Assembly: GCA_015179125.1 (NCBI GenBank)
Contig: WHVA01000102.1
Coordinates: 62,001 to 126,000, forward strand
Direction: 5' to 3'
DNA length: 64,000 nt
Origin: Gautieria morchelliformis
Lineage: Eukaryota; Basidiomycota; Agaricomycetes; Gomphales; Gomphaceae
This document shows, in pieces, positions 10,610 to 20,281 of the stretch (position 1 is its first letter; each line of letters starts with the position of its first letter). Made by a program: the position numbers and the translations under genes. The notes beneath the pieces are model-generated. The model was not told where the DNA came from. It was given only the letters and a program-made list of their open reading frames with translations, and did no database searches.

Positions 10610-12190
10610 TGATATGTGTGAGGACACGTTACGTTTGGGGACATGCTACCTGTGAGGACACGTTACGTGTGAGGACACACTACCTGTGAGGACAAGCTAT
10701 GTGTGGGGACACGCTACCTGTGGGGACACGTTACGTGTGGGGACATGCTACCTGTGAGGACACGTTACATGTGGGGACACGCTACCTGTGGGGACAGGCT
10801 ACCGGTGGGGACACATTACGTGTGGGGACATGCTACCTGTGGGGACACGTTACGTGTGGGGACACGCTACCTGTGAGGACACGCTACCTGTGAGGACACG
10901 TTATGTGTGGGGACATGCTACCTGTGAGGACACGTTGCGTGTGGGGACACACTGCCTGTGAGGACATGTTACGTGTGGGACATGTTATGTGTGGGGACAC
11001 GTTACATGTGAGGACACACTACCAGTGGGGACATGTTACGTGTGGGGACACGCTACCGGTGGGGACACGTTACATGTGGGGACACGCTACCGGTGGGGAC
11101 ATGCTACCGGTGGGGACACGCTACCTGTGGGGACATGCTACCTGTGGGGACACATTACGTGTGGGGACATGCTACCTGTGGGGACACGTTACGTGTGGGG
11201 ACACGCTACCTGTGAGGACACGCTACCTGTGAGGACACGTTATGTGTGGGGACATGCTACCTGTGAGGACACGTTGCGTGTGGGGACACACTGCCTGTGA
11301 GGACATGTTACGTGTGGGACATGTTATGTGTGGGGACACGTTACATGTGAGGACACACTACCAGTGGGGACATGTTACGTGTGGGGACACGCTACCGGTG
11401 GGGACACGTTACATGTGGGGACACGCTACCGGTGGGGACATGCTACCGGTGGGGACACGCTACCTGTGGGGACATGCTACCTGTGGGGACACATTACGTG
11501 TGGGGACATGCTAGCTGTGAGGACACGCTACCTGTGGGGACATGTTACGTGTGGGGACATGCTACCTGTGAGGACACGTTGCGTGTGGGGACACACTGCC
11601 TGTGAGGACATGTTACGTGTGGGACATGTTATGTGTGGGGACACGTTACATGTGAGGACACACTACCAGTGGGGACATGTTACGTGTGGGGACACGCTAC
11701 CGGTGGGGACACGTTACATGTGGGGACACGCTACCGGTGGGGACATGCTACCGGTGGGGACACGCTACCTGTGGGGACATGCTACCTGTGGGGACACATT
11801 ACGTGTGGGGACATGCTAGCTGTGAGGACACGCTACCTGTGGGGACATGTTACGTGTGGGGACATGCTACCTGTGGGGACACGTTACATGTGGGGACACG
11901 CTACCTGTGAGGACACGCTACCTGTGAGGACACGTTATGTGTGGGGACACGCTACCTGTGAGGACACGTTACGTGTGGGGACATGCTACCTGTGAGGACA
12001 CGTTACGTGTGAGGACACACTACCTGTGGGGACACGTTACATGTGAGGACACGTTACGTGTGGGACATGTTATGTGTGGGACATGTTTTGTGTGGGGACA
12101 CGTTATGTGTGAGGACACCCTACCTGTGGGGACACGTTACGTGTGAGGACATACTACCTGTGAGGACACGTTACGTGTGAGGACATGCTA
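10610..12190 (+). repeat. 17-bp minisatellite with higher-order repeats (unit A2)
   Basis: More than 90 copies of a 17-bp unit (GAGGACACGCTACCTGT and variants) occur here. A longer pattern recurs within it: a recognisable block containing two adjacent GTGGGACATGTTATGTG-like units starts at 10,981, 11,320 and 11,625, giving periods of 339 and 305 bp (about 20 and 18 units, with one 16-bp unit each). Long open frames are by-products of the repeat. Confidence 0.92.
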
Positions 12191-12525
12191 TCCAACTGCA
12201 CTTTGGGTCTTCCCCCATTTCTGATTTTGGCATTGTTTCTGGTTCTGTGAGTGTCACCGGAGGATCAGCTGGCATATCGATATAACCACATTGTCAAAAT
12301 TCAGGATCCCCAAGATCACTATTGGATCTATTTCACAATGCACAAGCTTTGAAACCTGTGGATTATCACAATAGGCACAATCTTATAATCTCTGATGATT
12401 CTGTCAAGACTATTACCACTTTCATGTCTAGAGTCACTGGGAGGCCCATCCCAGAGGTCGAGAGAGAGCTCTGCATGTTCGGCTGTTCCATGGGTGCATA
12501 CATGATTCATGATACTATGTGATCA
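12185..12525 (+). repeat. Conserved single-copy block of type A units, copy 2
   Basis: This is the near-identical partner of 9350-9690, with the same 66-codon frame (12,322-12,522). An overlapping minus-strand frame is open too, so the coding status is uncertain. Confidence 0.6.
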
Positions 12526-12629
12526 GGGATATATTTTGCATGATCCTATTTACCCCAATGCACTTGACCTTACTGATTCACTTGACCTTACTGATGCATT
12601 TGACCTTACCTAGGCGCTTGACCTACACC

Positions 12630-12657
12630 CCCGCGCGAAGCGCGGGTACCCACCTAG
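12630..12657 (+). other. Helitron 3' terminus 4
   Basis: A perfect hairpin (12,630-12,646) is followed by CTAG (12,654-12,657) and TTACACTATATG, the type B left end. Confidence 0.9.
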
Positions 12658-12860
12658 TTACACTATATGAAAGCAGCTCGGTGGGAGGTTGTGGGCGCGC
12701 TGACCAATGCTGACCAATGCTTGGTCATTAGTTTGTCAGCGGAGCACGCGAGCGGCGCAGCGGCGAGCCCCTGGCCCTATCACCGGTTTACGCCGGTCTG
12801 CCGGCTCCAGGTCTCTTTAGGTCAGCGGCGAGTGGCGCACCCGCGAGAACACTGCGCAGC

Positions 12861-12917
12861 GGTCACGTGACCCGTTCGCGCATGGTCTGTGCATGACACG
12901 CGCACGTGGTATATAAA
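12861..12917 (+). promoter_or_regulatory. E-box + TATA promoter of unit B2
   Basis: GGTCACGTGACC (12,861-12,872) is followed by TATATAAA (12,910-12,917), at the same spacing as in unit B1. Confidence 0.6.
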
Positions 12918-13166
12918 GGCAGTTCGGTAGGATGGAATGCCAGGAATCTGCCCGACCGGCAATTCCTCACTCTGCTGTCTGCTCTCTCTGCTGTGTGCTG
13001 TCCGCTGTGGCTGCTGTGTCTTCTGTCTGCTGTGTCTGCGCTGTCTGCTCTCTGCTCTGTCTGCACTGTCTGCTGTCTGCTGCGCTCTCTGGTGTCTCCT
13101 CCTTTAGCTGGCTGGCTGTCTATGGCTTTGGTTGGCTGGCTATCTATTGGCTTGGCTGTTCTATTG

Positions 13167-13373
13167 GTAAGTAATATCTCTGTTTTAATGCATTCCCATG
13201 TATTTTATTTTATTTGTGTTTGTAATTTTATTGGTTCCATTTTTTTCTTCTTCATATTGTATTGTCACATGTGCTTTATATTTTTGTGAATTTTTTCGAA
13301 AATAGATTTAAATAAAATCCCAAGACTGCTGAAAAAAAGTATTTTTATATATATATTTTTCAGGTTTTTTTTC
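13167..13373 (+). other. Candidate intron in leader of unit B2
   Basis: The donor GGTAAGTAAT and an acceptor CAG after a T-rich tract match those at 4786-4981. The interior is highly similar to that copy, so the conservation may simply reflect recent common origin. Confidence 0.35.
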
Positions 13374-13949
13374 AAAAATTGACAGTTTCCTCTAAAATTA
13401 ATGACAATAGGTTCTACTTTTAAATGTGGTTTGTTTTGTTGTTTTATTTACTGTAAAGCTGCCAGGCACTCCTTCTCTGGCTATACTGGTGGCTGGCTTA
13501 CTATGGCTTTGGCTGGGCTCTGGGTTTCTCTGTCAGTCTCTGGGCTTCTCTGGCTTTGGCTGGGCATTAATAACAGCTTCTGCTTCAATGTACTGTACTT
13601 TTTTGACATTTTTTCACAAATAGATGTCAATAAATTATCCTGACTTTGTGAAAATTGACAACAGCTCCAGCTTAAATGTACAGTGCATTTTTTTGACATT
13701 TTTCGAAAAATAGATATCTTGACTCTGCTAAAATTAATAACAACTTCAGCTTAAATGTACTGGACATTTATTTTGAGATAATCCTGACTTTGTTAAAATT
13801 AATGACAGCAGCTGCTTAAATATGGCTTCCTTTACTATTTTATTTATGTCTGTATATGTCACAAAATAGATATTGATACATGTCCCTGAGTTTGCGAAAA
13901 GTTAATGATAAGTAACAGCCTCTGCTTGCTTCACTTTGAGGCCCTTGGG

Positions 13950-15390
13950 ATATGCTACACATGCCATTGGGACATGCTACACAGACTATGCATGGGGACA
14001 CGCATACTATGCATGGAGACACATATGTTATGCATGGAGACATGCATGTTAGGCGTGGAGACATGCATGTTAGGCATGGAGACATGCATGTTGTGCATGG
14101 GGATACGCATGCTATGCTTAGGGACATGCATGAACATCGAGCCGAGTACTAGCCGATGACAGGGAAGCGTTTTACAAGTCCGCTATAACGGAAATTAATG
14201 TTTTAAACCAAAACTCTAGAGCAGGGGTCACGACCCCTGCTCTAACCTATTTGCTGCTTCCTAAACCAAAAATGTGACATTTTGATGAGATATAGTGCAC
14301 TATAGTGACAGGTTTGGCCAAACGTGGAAATTTCCTGCCCTACTTATTCATGCCGGCCGGATGCCGATGACAGCTTGCATCTGAGCACTTCCGCCATTGC
14401 TTTGGTGTTATGGTTTCGAAATCGGTCCTAAATTCGACAGCTATCATGCGGAGCTGGCATGTTATGTGTAGAGACACACATGTTATGCATGGGACAAGCA
14501 TGCTATGCATGGGACAAGCATGCTATGCATGGGCACACACACACTATGTATGGGGATGTGCACACTATATGGTGGGATACACTATGCTTGGGGACAGACA
14601 CACTATGATTGGGGGACACGGTACAAACAAGAGACACACTACGCACACTATGCATGGGGAAAAACAAGGGACATTCTATACGTGCTATCCTTGGGGGACA
14701 TGTTATGCATGGGGGACACACTTTGCACACTATACTTGAGGGAGAGGCTACACACACTATGTGTAGGGAGATGCTACACATGTGGACACGCTATGCATGG
14801 GGGACACACATGCTATAATTTAGGGACATGCTACATTTGGGGACATGCTACAAACCAGGGACATGCTACACACAAAATACTTGAGGGATATGTTATGCAT
14901 GTAGGACATGCCACACACACTGTACTTGGGGATATGCTGCATGTGGGGACACACTATGCTTGGGGGACGGGACACACAGGCTATGCATGGGCACACACAC
15001 ACTATGCATGGGGATGTGCACACTATATGTGGGGACACACTATGCTTGGGGGACACGGTACAAACAAGGGACGCACTACAGGGGAAAACACTACAAACAA
15101 GGATCATTCTACCCATGCTATACTTGGGGGACACGCTACAAACAAAGGACATTCTACCCATGCTATACTTGGGGGACATGCTACAAACAAAGGACATGCT
15201 ATGCACACTATACTTGGGGGACATGTTATGCATTGGGGACACACTTTGCACACTATACTTGAGGGAGATGCTACACACACTACATGTAGGGACATGCTAT
15301 GCATGTGGGACATGCTACATGTGGAGACACACTATGCATGGAGGACATGCTATGCACACTATACTTGGGCACATGCAGACATGTGTAGAG
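13950..15390 (+). repeat. 21-bp-type minisatellite (unit B2), interrupted
   Basis: Repeats of the ACATGCATGTTATGCGTGG type run to 14,132, are interrupted by a non-repetitive insert, and resume at 14,457. They then become irregular units of 17-30 bp ending near 15,390. A 387-codon open frame (14,505-15,668) lies in it, but its composition follows the repeat, so it is not called as a gene. Confidence 0.85.
14133..14456. mobile_element. 324-bp insertion of unknown type in minisatellite
   Basis: Non-repetitive DNA interrupts the array and is flanked on both sides by GCATG (14,128-14,132 and 14,457-14,461), a possible 5-bp target duplication. Inside is a 12-bp-arm palindrome, AGAGCAGGGGTC-AC-GACCCCTGCTCT (14,218-14,243). 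I see no clear TG...CA ends, terminal inverted repeats or coding region. GCATG is common in the array, so the duplication could be chance. Confidence 0.45.
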
Positions 15391-15490
15391 ACATTACCTA
15401 TCTTGATGTGTTACTTATAGCTACTTTTAATTGCAATGAGATGTGTTTTACTTATCCCAAGTTTGATTTACCCAATGCGTTTGACCTACA

Positions 15491-15520
15491 CCCCCATGTG
15501 AAGCATTGGTATCCACCTAG
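15491..15520 (+). other. Decayed internal Helitron 3' terminus
   Basis: The sequence parallels the real termini (ACCTACACCCCC, then GAAGC, then GGTATCCACCTAG). The hairpin arms are mutated, and CTAG (15,517-15,520) is followed by A. Confidence 0.6.
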
Positions 15521-16252
15521 AGATAAGGGTTCAAGAATCGAGTTAAGTTGGATATCAGAAATCGAGTTGGAAGGCAGAGGTCAGAGAGACAGAGGCCTTG
15601 CAAGTACTTGCTGTGGTAAGAACAGGAAACAGTGCAAAGGGAGTCACATATCAAAGTTAATTATCTGATTGCAGAACAGAGGCACACATGACTGGGTTTT
15701 ATACAAAGAGCTGAGACAACATGTCAGAAGGTAGAGGTAAGCAATTCCAGTGCAAGCAAAAGTCACTAGGATAAATGGAGTAAGTAACTAATACAGAACA
15801 AGAGGAACTACAAGGGGGTGCCGGGTAGAACTAAGAACAAACAATAGGCAAAAGAACAAGGGGAATGTGGGTCTAATTGATAGTGGAACAACTGGATCTC
15901 CTGATGCTCCGGACTTGCTATGCTAAGGGTCAAGTAGGGAAGGCTGGTGAATAGAGTCAAAAGGGGAAGTATGTGAATAGTAAAGAACAAGGGGATCAAA
16001 AGGTCAAAGTGTGGACGTTGTGGAATAGAGCCAGAGGAGGCATGGAGGTACCAGAGTTGGTCAAGCAGCATGGTCATAACATTACCTATCTTGATGTGTT
16101 ACTTAGAGCTACTTTCAATCAATAAGATGTGTTTTACTTATCTGAAAGAAATTCTCTTATCCGAATGTGTTTGACTTATCCCAAGTTTGATTTACCCAAG
16201 GTGTTTGACCTTGCTGATGCGTTTGACCTTACTGAGGCGTTTGACTTGCACC

Positions 16253-16280
16253 CCCGCGCGAAGCGTGGGTATCCACCTAG
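16253..16280 (+). other. Helitron 3' terminus 5
   Basis: Hairpin CCCGCGC-GAA-GCGTGGG (one G-T position) is followed by CTAG (16,277-16,280) and TTACACTATATG. Confidence 0.88.
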
Positions 16281-18804
16281 TTACACTATATGAAAGCGCC
16301 TCGGTGGGTTGTGGGTGTCGAGCTTATGTCAGGTTTTAGGTCAGCCTTAGTCAGCTGGCCAATCGGATGCAAGCGGCGCAGCCGCGAGCCAAGGACGCGA
16401 GTGGCGCAGCTGGCCCAAACTGGTTCATGCCGGGCTGCCGGTTTGTGCCAGTCTTCCGGCTCCAGCGCTCAATGCGGCTGCACAGCGTTCTGGAGCGCGC
16501 TCGCGGCTGCGGTTTATGCCGGTCTGCCGGCTCAGGTGCTCAAAGCAGCGCTGCGCTGGCAGAACGCTGCGCAGCCGCGTCTGCGCACTCCACCACCACC
16601 CTCCTCTCCTCTCTGCCCACTAGATAGAATAAAATTGCGTGAGAGTGAAACAATAGATAGCCTATATAGTGTAGAACACAAAAGATCTCTTCCCAGGGAG
16701 ATCTCTGCAGTGAACTATTGGGGTTGACCTCTTCAGTGGGGCAGCTTTTTCTCTGCTAAGGAGCCAGGTAGTCATCCCAGGCTGCCTTAGAGGGAGCCAC
16801 AATTGCATTGCAGTTCTCTTAGTGTTGACTTGCACTACTTGTGGCTGAAGAAGACATCTCCCAGGACCAGGACCAGGACCATTTACTGCAATTATTCCAG
16901 TTGGATAGCCAAAGAAGACTTGGATATTTTCATCAATAAATTACCCCATCCCTTCCTTGGTATGTATATATTTCTCTGTGGTCTGGTGTGAGCCATCTGA
17001 CATTTATTTATTTTATTTTAAATAGAAATTAATAAATTCCCTTGACTTTGCTTAACAAACAATTACCTGTCCCTTCCTGGGTATGTAGGTATTTCTTGGT
17101 GGTCTGGTGTGAGCTGTCTGACATTTATTCAATTAGAAATTAATAAATTCCCCTGACTTTGCCCGGGAAAAATTAACAACAACAGCATCTGCTTGCAAAT
17201 GTAAGTTGAATTGTGGTAGCTTGATTGTTCCTCTAAGCTTATACCTGCGTTTCTCAGGTATCCATCTACTCCAGAGAGAAATTGTCAGCAGGAGCGTGAA
17301 AGGGCAAGGGAGGAGCAGGAGGGTCATATGACATCGCCCACTGATTGGAGAGCACGTGCGCTTGCTGCTGCTGCTGTCAGAGCTCAGGACCAGCCACCCC
17401 CTCCCCCACAGCCTTTTGCCATCCCTCACCCTCCTCCTAGAAGCAATGTCGCTGATCCTTTTCAACAACCTGTGGCCGGGCCATCACATCCTCCTATGCT
17501 TGCACCCTCTTCACGTCTGCCCATGCTGGCACCATCATCACGTCCTCCTAATCTCAGTCCTGGAGAGCAGGTGGCAGCCCTTCATGCTCAGTTAGCAGTT
17601 ATCCCACCATTACAGCCCCTGAGAAGAAATAGGCCAGACCCTGTACAGCCAGCTCATATAGTAGGTTCAGCAGCCATTGCAGCTTGCGTGCTCAGGCAGC
17701 TGCATTGCGGCCTTTGGGAAGGCACAGGCCTGCATCTGTACAACCAGCGCCTCCTCCTGTAGTAGGTTCTGCAGGAGTGGCAGCATTGCGTGCTCAGGCC
17801 AATGCAATAAGACCAATGCCTCCACTACTCCCTGCGCTTTTGTGGCCTCTTCAGCGACTCCCTGCACCTCCTCAGCCTCCTCAGCGACTCCCTGCACCTC
17901 CTCAGCCTCCCCAGCCGTTCCCTGCACCTCCTCAGCCTCTCCCTGCACCTCCACAGCCTCTTCAGCCACTCCCTGCACCTCCTCAGCCTCCTCAGCCACT
18001 CCCTATACCTCGGCAGCGTCCTCAGCAACCTCCTCCTCCTATTCCACTTGGTCGCTCTAGAATAATTGAGGCAGATGTGCAGCATCATGATCTGGGTCCC
18101 ATGATTATTCCCTGCCCTGACTGTGGGGCATTACACTGGATGGCAGAACGCCTGCAGAAATCCTCAAATGTGCGGCCCAGGTTTGGTGATTGCTGTATGG
18201 AAGGAAAGGTGCAGCTGGAAGACCAGCCACAGCCCCCTCAGCCATTGAAACAGCTCTTAGAAGGCTAGGACCCTGAGGCAAAAGGATTTCGCCAGAATAT
18301 CAGGCAGTATAATGCTGTGTTTGCATTCACTTCTGTGGGGGCCAACTTTGACCAAGATTTGCTTCAGGAGGGTCGTGGTGCATATGTGCTCAAGCTACAG
18401 GGTGAACTGTATCATCTCCATGGCTCTCTCCTCCCTGACAATGAAGACGATCCAAAGTATGCCCAGCTTTACATATATGATCCTGCACTGGCTTTGGCAA
18501 AGAGAAAAAATCGTAACGAGCGTCTGTCTCCAACTATCATGGGAGACTTGCAGGAAATGCTCCTGCTATGCAATCCTCATGTGGCCACATATAAACAGGC
18601 AGCTGAGAGGCTCAGAGCTCAAGAACAGAATGGTGACATCCAGGCAAGGCTCACATACAGGGCACACAGGGATCCTAGGAGATATAATGTCCCAACTGCA
18701 GATGAGATTGCAGTCATTCTTCCTGGAGATGGCATCGACCCTGAACCTAGGGATATTATTGTCCAGCTCAGAGACTATGCCTCTCTGCACTATGTCTTGC
18801 TCTT
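16281..18804 (+). mobile_element. Truncated autonomous Helitron (5' part)
   Basis: This unit starts with the type B left end TTACACTATATG. It continues with a CCAAT-containing GC-rich region, a leader with short AT-rich repeats (ATCAATAAATTA, 16,930-17,170), and the start of a helicase gene. It stops inside that gene at a fold-back junction. It shows what the missing 5' end of the first Helitron in the window should look like. No E-box/TATA pair like that of the non-autonomous units is visible. Confidence 0.8.
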
Positions 18805-18822
18805 TCCCAAGAGCAAGACATA
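17328..18822 (+). pseudogene. Helitron Rep/helicase, decayed 5' fragment
   Basis: This fragment matches the helicase at 1-840, preceded by the N-terminal region not visible for that copy. It begins with a MTSPTDW start (17,328), then an Ala/Arg-rich and a long Pro/Gln-rich stretch (PAPPQPPQ-type repeats, about 17,800-18,040). Lesions: a probable 1-base deletion near 17,684, a CAG-to-TAG stop at 18,266-18,268, and a small deletion near 18,770 that removes about 14 codons present in the intact copy. It then runs into the fold-back. The HUH and helicase motifs are absent because the copy ends before them. Confidence 0.88.
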
Positions 18823-18839
18823 GTGCAGAGAGGCATAGT
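18774..18839. repeat. Perfect 31-bp fold-back at a transposon junction
   Basis: The left arm (18,774-18,804) is helicase-coding sequence. The right arm (18,809-18,839) is its exact reverse complement, separated by TCCC. The right arm directly precedes gypsy sequence. Confidence 0.95.
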
Positions 18840-19611
18840 TTGCATTGGTATCCAATACCAAGTGGGAGATAAGGTATATCTAGATGCAAGTGACATCCGC
18901 ACCACACACCCTTCGCAGAAGCTTGCCCACCGCTACCTCGGGCCCTTCACAGTGACGCGGAGGGTTGGACGGAATGCATACCGCCTCCGACTTCCGATGT
19001 CCATGTCCCGCCTCCACCCCGTCTTCAACGTGGTGAAGTTACTCCCTATGCTTGAGGACCCAATTCCAGGTCGGAAGGCTCGTCCGCCACCTCCGCCGGA
19101 AATTGTAGATGGGGAAGAGCACTATGTGGTGGAACGGATCCTGGACAGCCGGTTTGTGCGAGGACGACTCCAATTCCTCGTGAAATGGGAAGGGTATGGA
19201 TACGAGGAGAATTCATGGATCCCAGAGCAAGATGTTTCCGCTCCAGACAAACTCCGCGAGTTCTATAGGACACACCCCGGTGCCCCTCGCCGAATTCGCT
19301 TGCTGGCATTTCAATCCCTCGTGTCCTGTGCTTCGAGGACGCAGCACACTAGAGGGGGGGTGATGTCAGGGGACACCCTATTTTCCATTTCCAGTTCCGA
19401 CACCACACCCAGTTCCGATTCCATCTCCGCCTCCGCTTTCAGAAATGATTCCGCTTCTGGGAGAACTTCCACCAGTTCTGTTCGCCTTGCCAGTTCCACT
19501 CCAATTTCCAACTTCCACTCTCGGAACAGTGTCGGAAATCAAGCGACTCGCGTAATAGGTGGCATCAAGGGTCGATCAAGGGTCAGGGTGGTCAGGGAGA
19601 TGCAGGGTTGA
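18840..19611 (+). pseudogene. Ty3/gypsy integrase C-terminus with chromodomain (fragment)
   Basis: This is the tail of a chromovirus polyprotein. It carries the GPF-type motif region (VGDKVYL ... RYLGPFTV ... LHPVFNVVKLLP), followed by a chromodomain (YVVERILDSR ... LQFLVKWEGY ... ENSWIPEQD) that would tether integration to chromatin. Everything upstream (gag, protease, reverse transcriptase, integrase core) is missing, cut at the fold-back at 18,839. The frame runs without a stop through the polypurine tract and about 250 bp into the LTR (stop 19,609-19,611), so the original stop cannot be placed. The motifs look conserved, suggesting a recent truncation. Confidence 0.9.
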
Positions 19612-19760
19612 TGGCAGGTGCCAAGTGTTGTCCCTGGCTGCGCAGCGTAGTATAATACGGGCTCGCTGACATTGGGGGTCCTTAGACCTTTCTCTTTGGA
19701 TTTCCCCTTGTCAGTTGTGTGGTAGTGTGATCTCCACAACTAGCCAGGGTTGCCCTTACA
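19361..19760 (+). repeat. Gypsy 3' LTR (400 bp)
   Basis: It starts TGATGTCAGG right after a purine tract (AGAGGGGGGG, 19,351-19,360) and ends ...CCCTTACA. A TATAATA box lies near 19,650. The T/C-rich interior (TTCCGATTCC-like) resembles, but does not match, the solo LTR at 58,621. The end position is inferred from the TG...CA rule. Confidence 0.65.
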
Positions 19761-19764
19761 CTGC

Positions 19765-20281
19765 TCATATGAACACCAAAAGGGGGTTGGATCGAGAAGC
19801 TGATGGAGCTACTGACAAGCCATCATGCTGGGTAGGGATGTTGATCATGATTTGATGGTGTGCCTGCTGGCGAATGATGCGAGCAGTGAATGGCTGTTTG
19901 GCAAAATGCGAGGAAGGGCGAATGGAGATGACATAGGGCAGGAGTGGTCGAGGTGGAGGGCGAAGCCGAGCGAACACGGGGGAGGAGTGGCGAAAGGGGA
20001 AATGGGGATAACAAGGTGCAGGAAATACGCAAGTCATGACAATCCGATCATAGGAACACCATCGAAAGAGGGTTGAGCAGAGGATGTGATAGGCCAGCGA
20101 TGACTGTCAAGTCAGTCCAAAGACGTTGATCGTGCTTTGACAGCGTGGCTATGGTAAATGGCACGAACAGCGAAGATCAGTTGCCGAACACGGCAAGGGC
20201 GATCGGAACGAAGCACGGAGGTGGAGTGAGAAATGGGAGAACAGGGCATCTGAGTATGGGAAATAAACACGTCATGACAAC
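19765..20281 (+). repeat. TCATGACA repeat family, two adjacent copies
   Basis: Two related units (about 19,765-20,040 and 20,041-20,281) share an opening ACACCAAAAGGGGGTTG or variant, a GTTGATCATG...GCGAAT-rich middle, and an end of the form AATAAACACG-TCATGACA. Similar units lie at 24,720-24,970, 24,985-25,194 and 25,310-25,537. The type is unknown. The ends resemble LTR or short-element ends, but no terminal inverted repeat is obvious. Confidence 0.55.

Larger units (their letters stand above)
9821..12657 (+). mobile_element. Non-autonomous Helitron unit A2
   Basis: This 2837-bp type A unit has a TCTAAGAG left end, an E-box palindrome (9973-9984), TATAAA (10,042-10,047), AT-rich repeats (10,195-10,600), a long 17-bp minisatellite (10,610-12,190), the conserved type A block (12,185-12,525), a perfect hairpin (12,630-12,646) and CTAG (12,654-12,657). 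The CT-rich leader is shorter than in the other units, and I do not see the conserved donor clearly. Confidence 0.82.
12658..16280 (+). mobile_element. Non-autonomous Helitron unit B2
   Basis: This is the longest inner unit (3623 bp). Its left end, promoter, leader and intron-like interval match unit B1, and so does its right part (15,520-16,280). Between them lie a 21-bp-type minisatellite (13,950-14,132 and 14,457-15,390), a 324-bp insertion (14,133-14,456), and a decayed internal Helitron 3' end at 15,491-15,520. The terminal hairpin (16,253-16,269) has one mismatch, and CTAG is at 16,277-16,280. The internal terminus suggests that the unit arose by reading through an older 3' end. Confidence 0.8.

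Noticed and set aside
10699-12146. Cys/Gly/Thr-rich repeat proteins of up to 163 codons
   Set aside because: They are by-products of a 17-bp tandem repeat read in three frames. There is no independent start context or conserved end.
14505-15668. A 387-codon frame that could look like a real gene
   Set aside because: It starts in the minisatellite and runs on by chance into unit sequence, and the corresponding region of unit B1 is not open.
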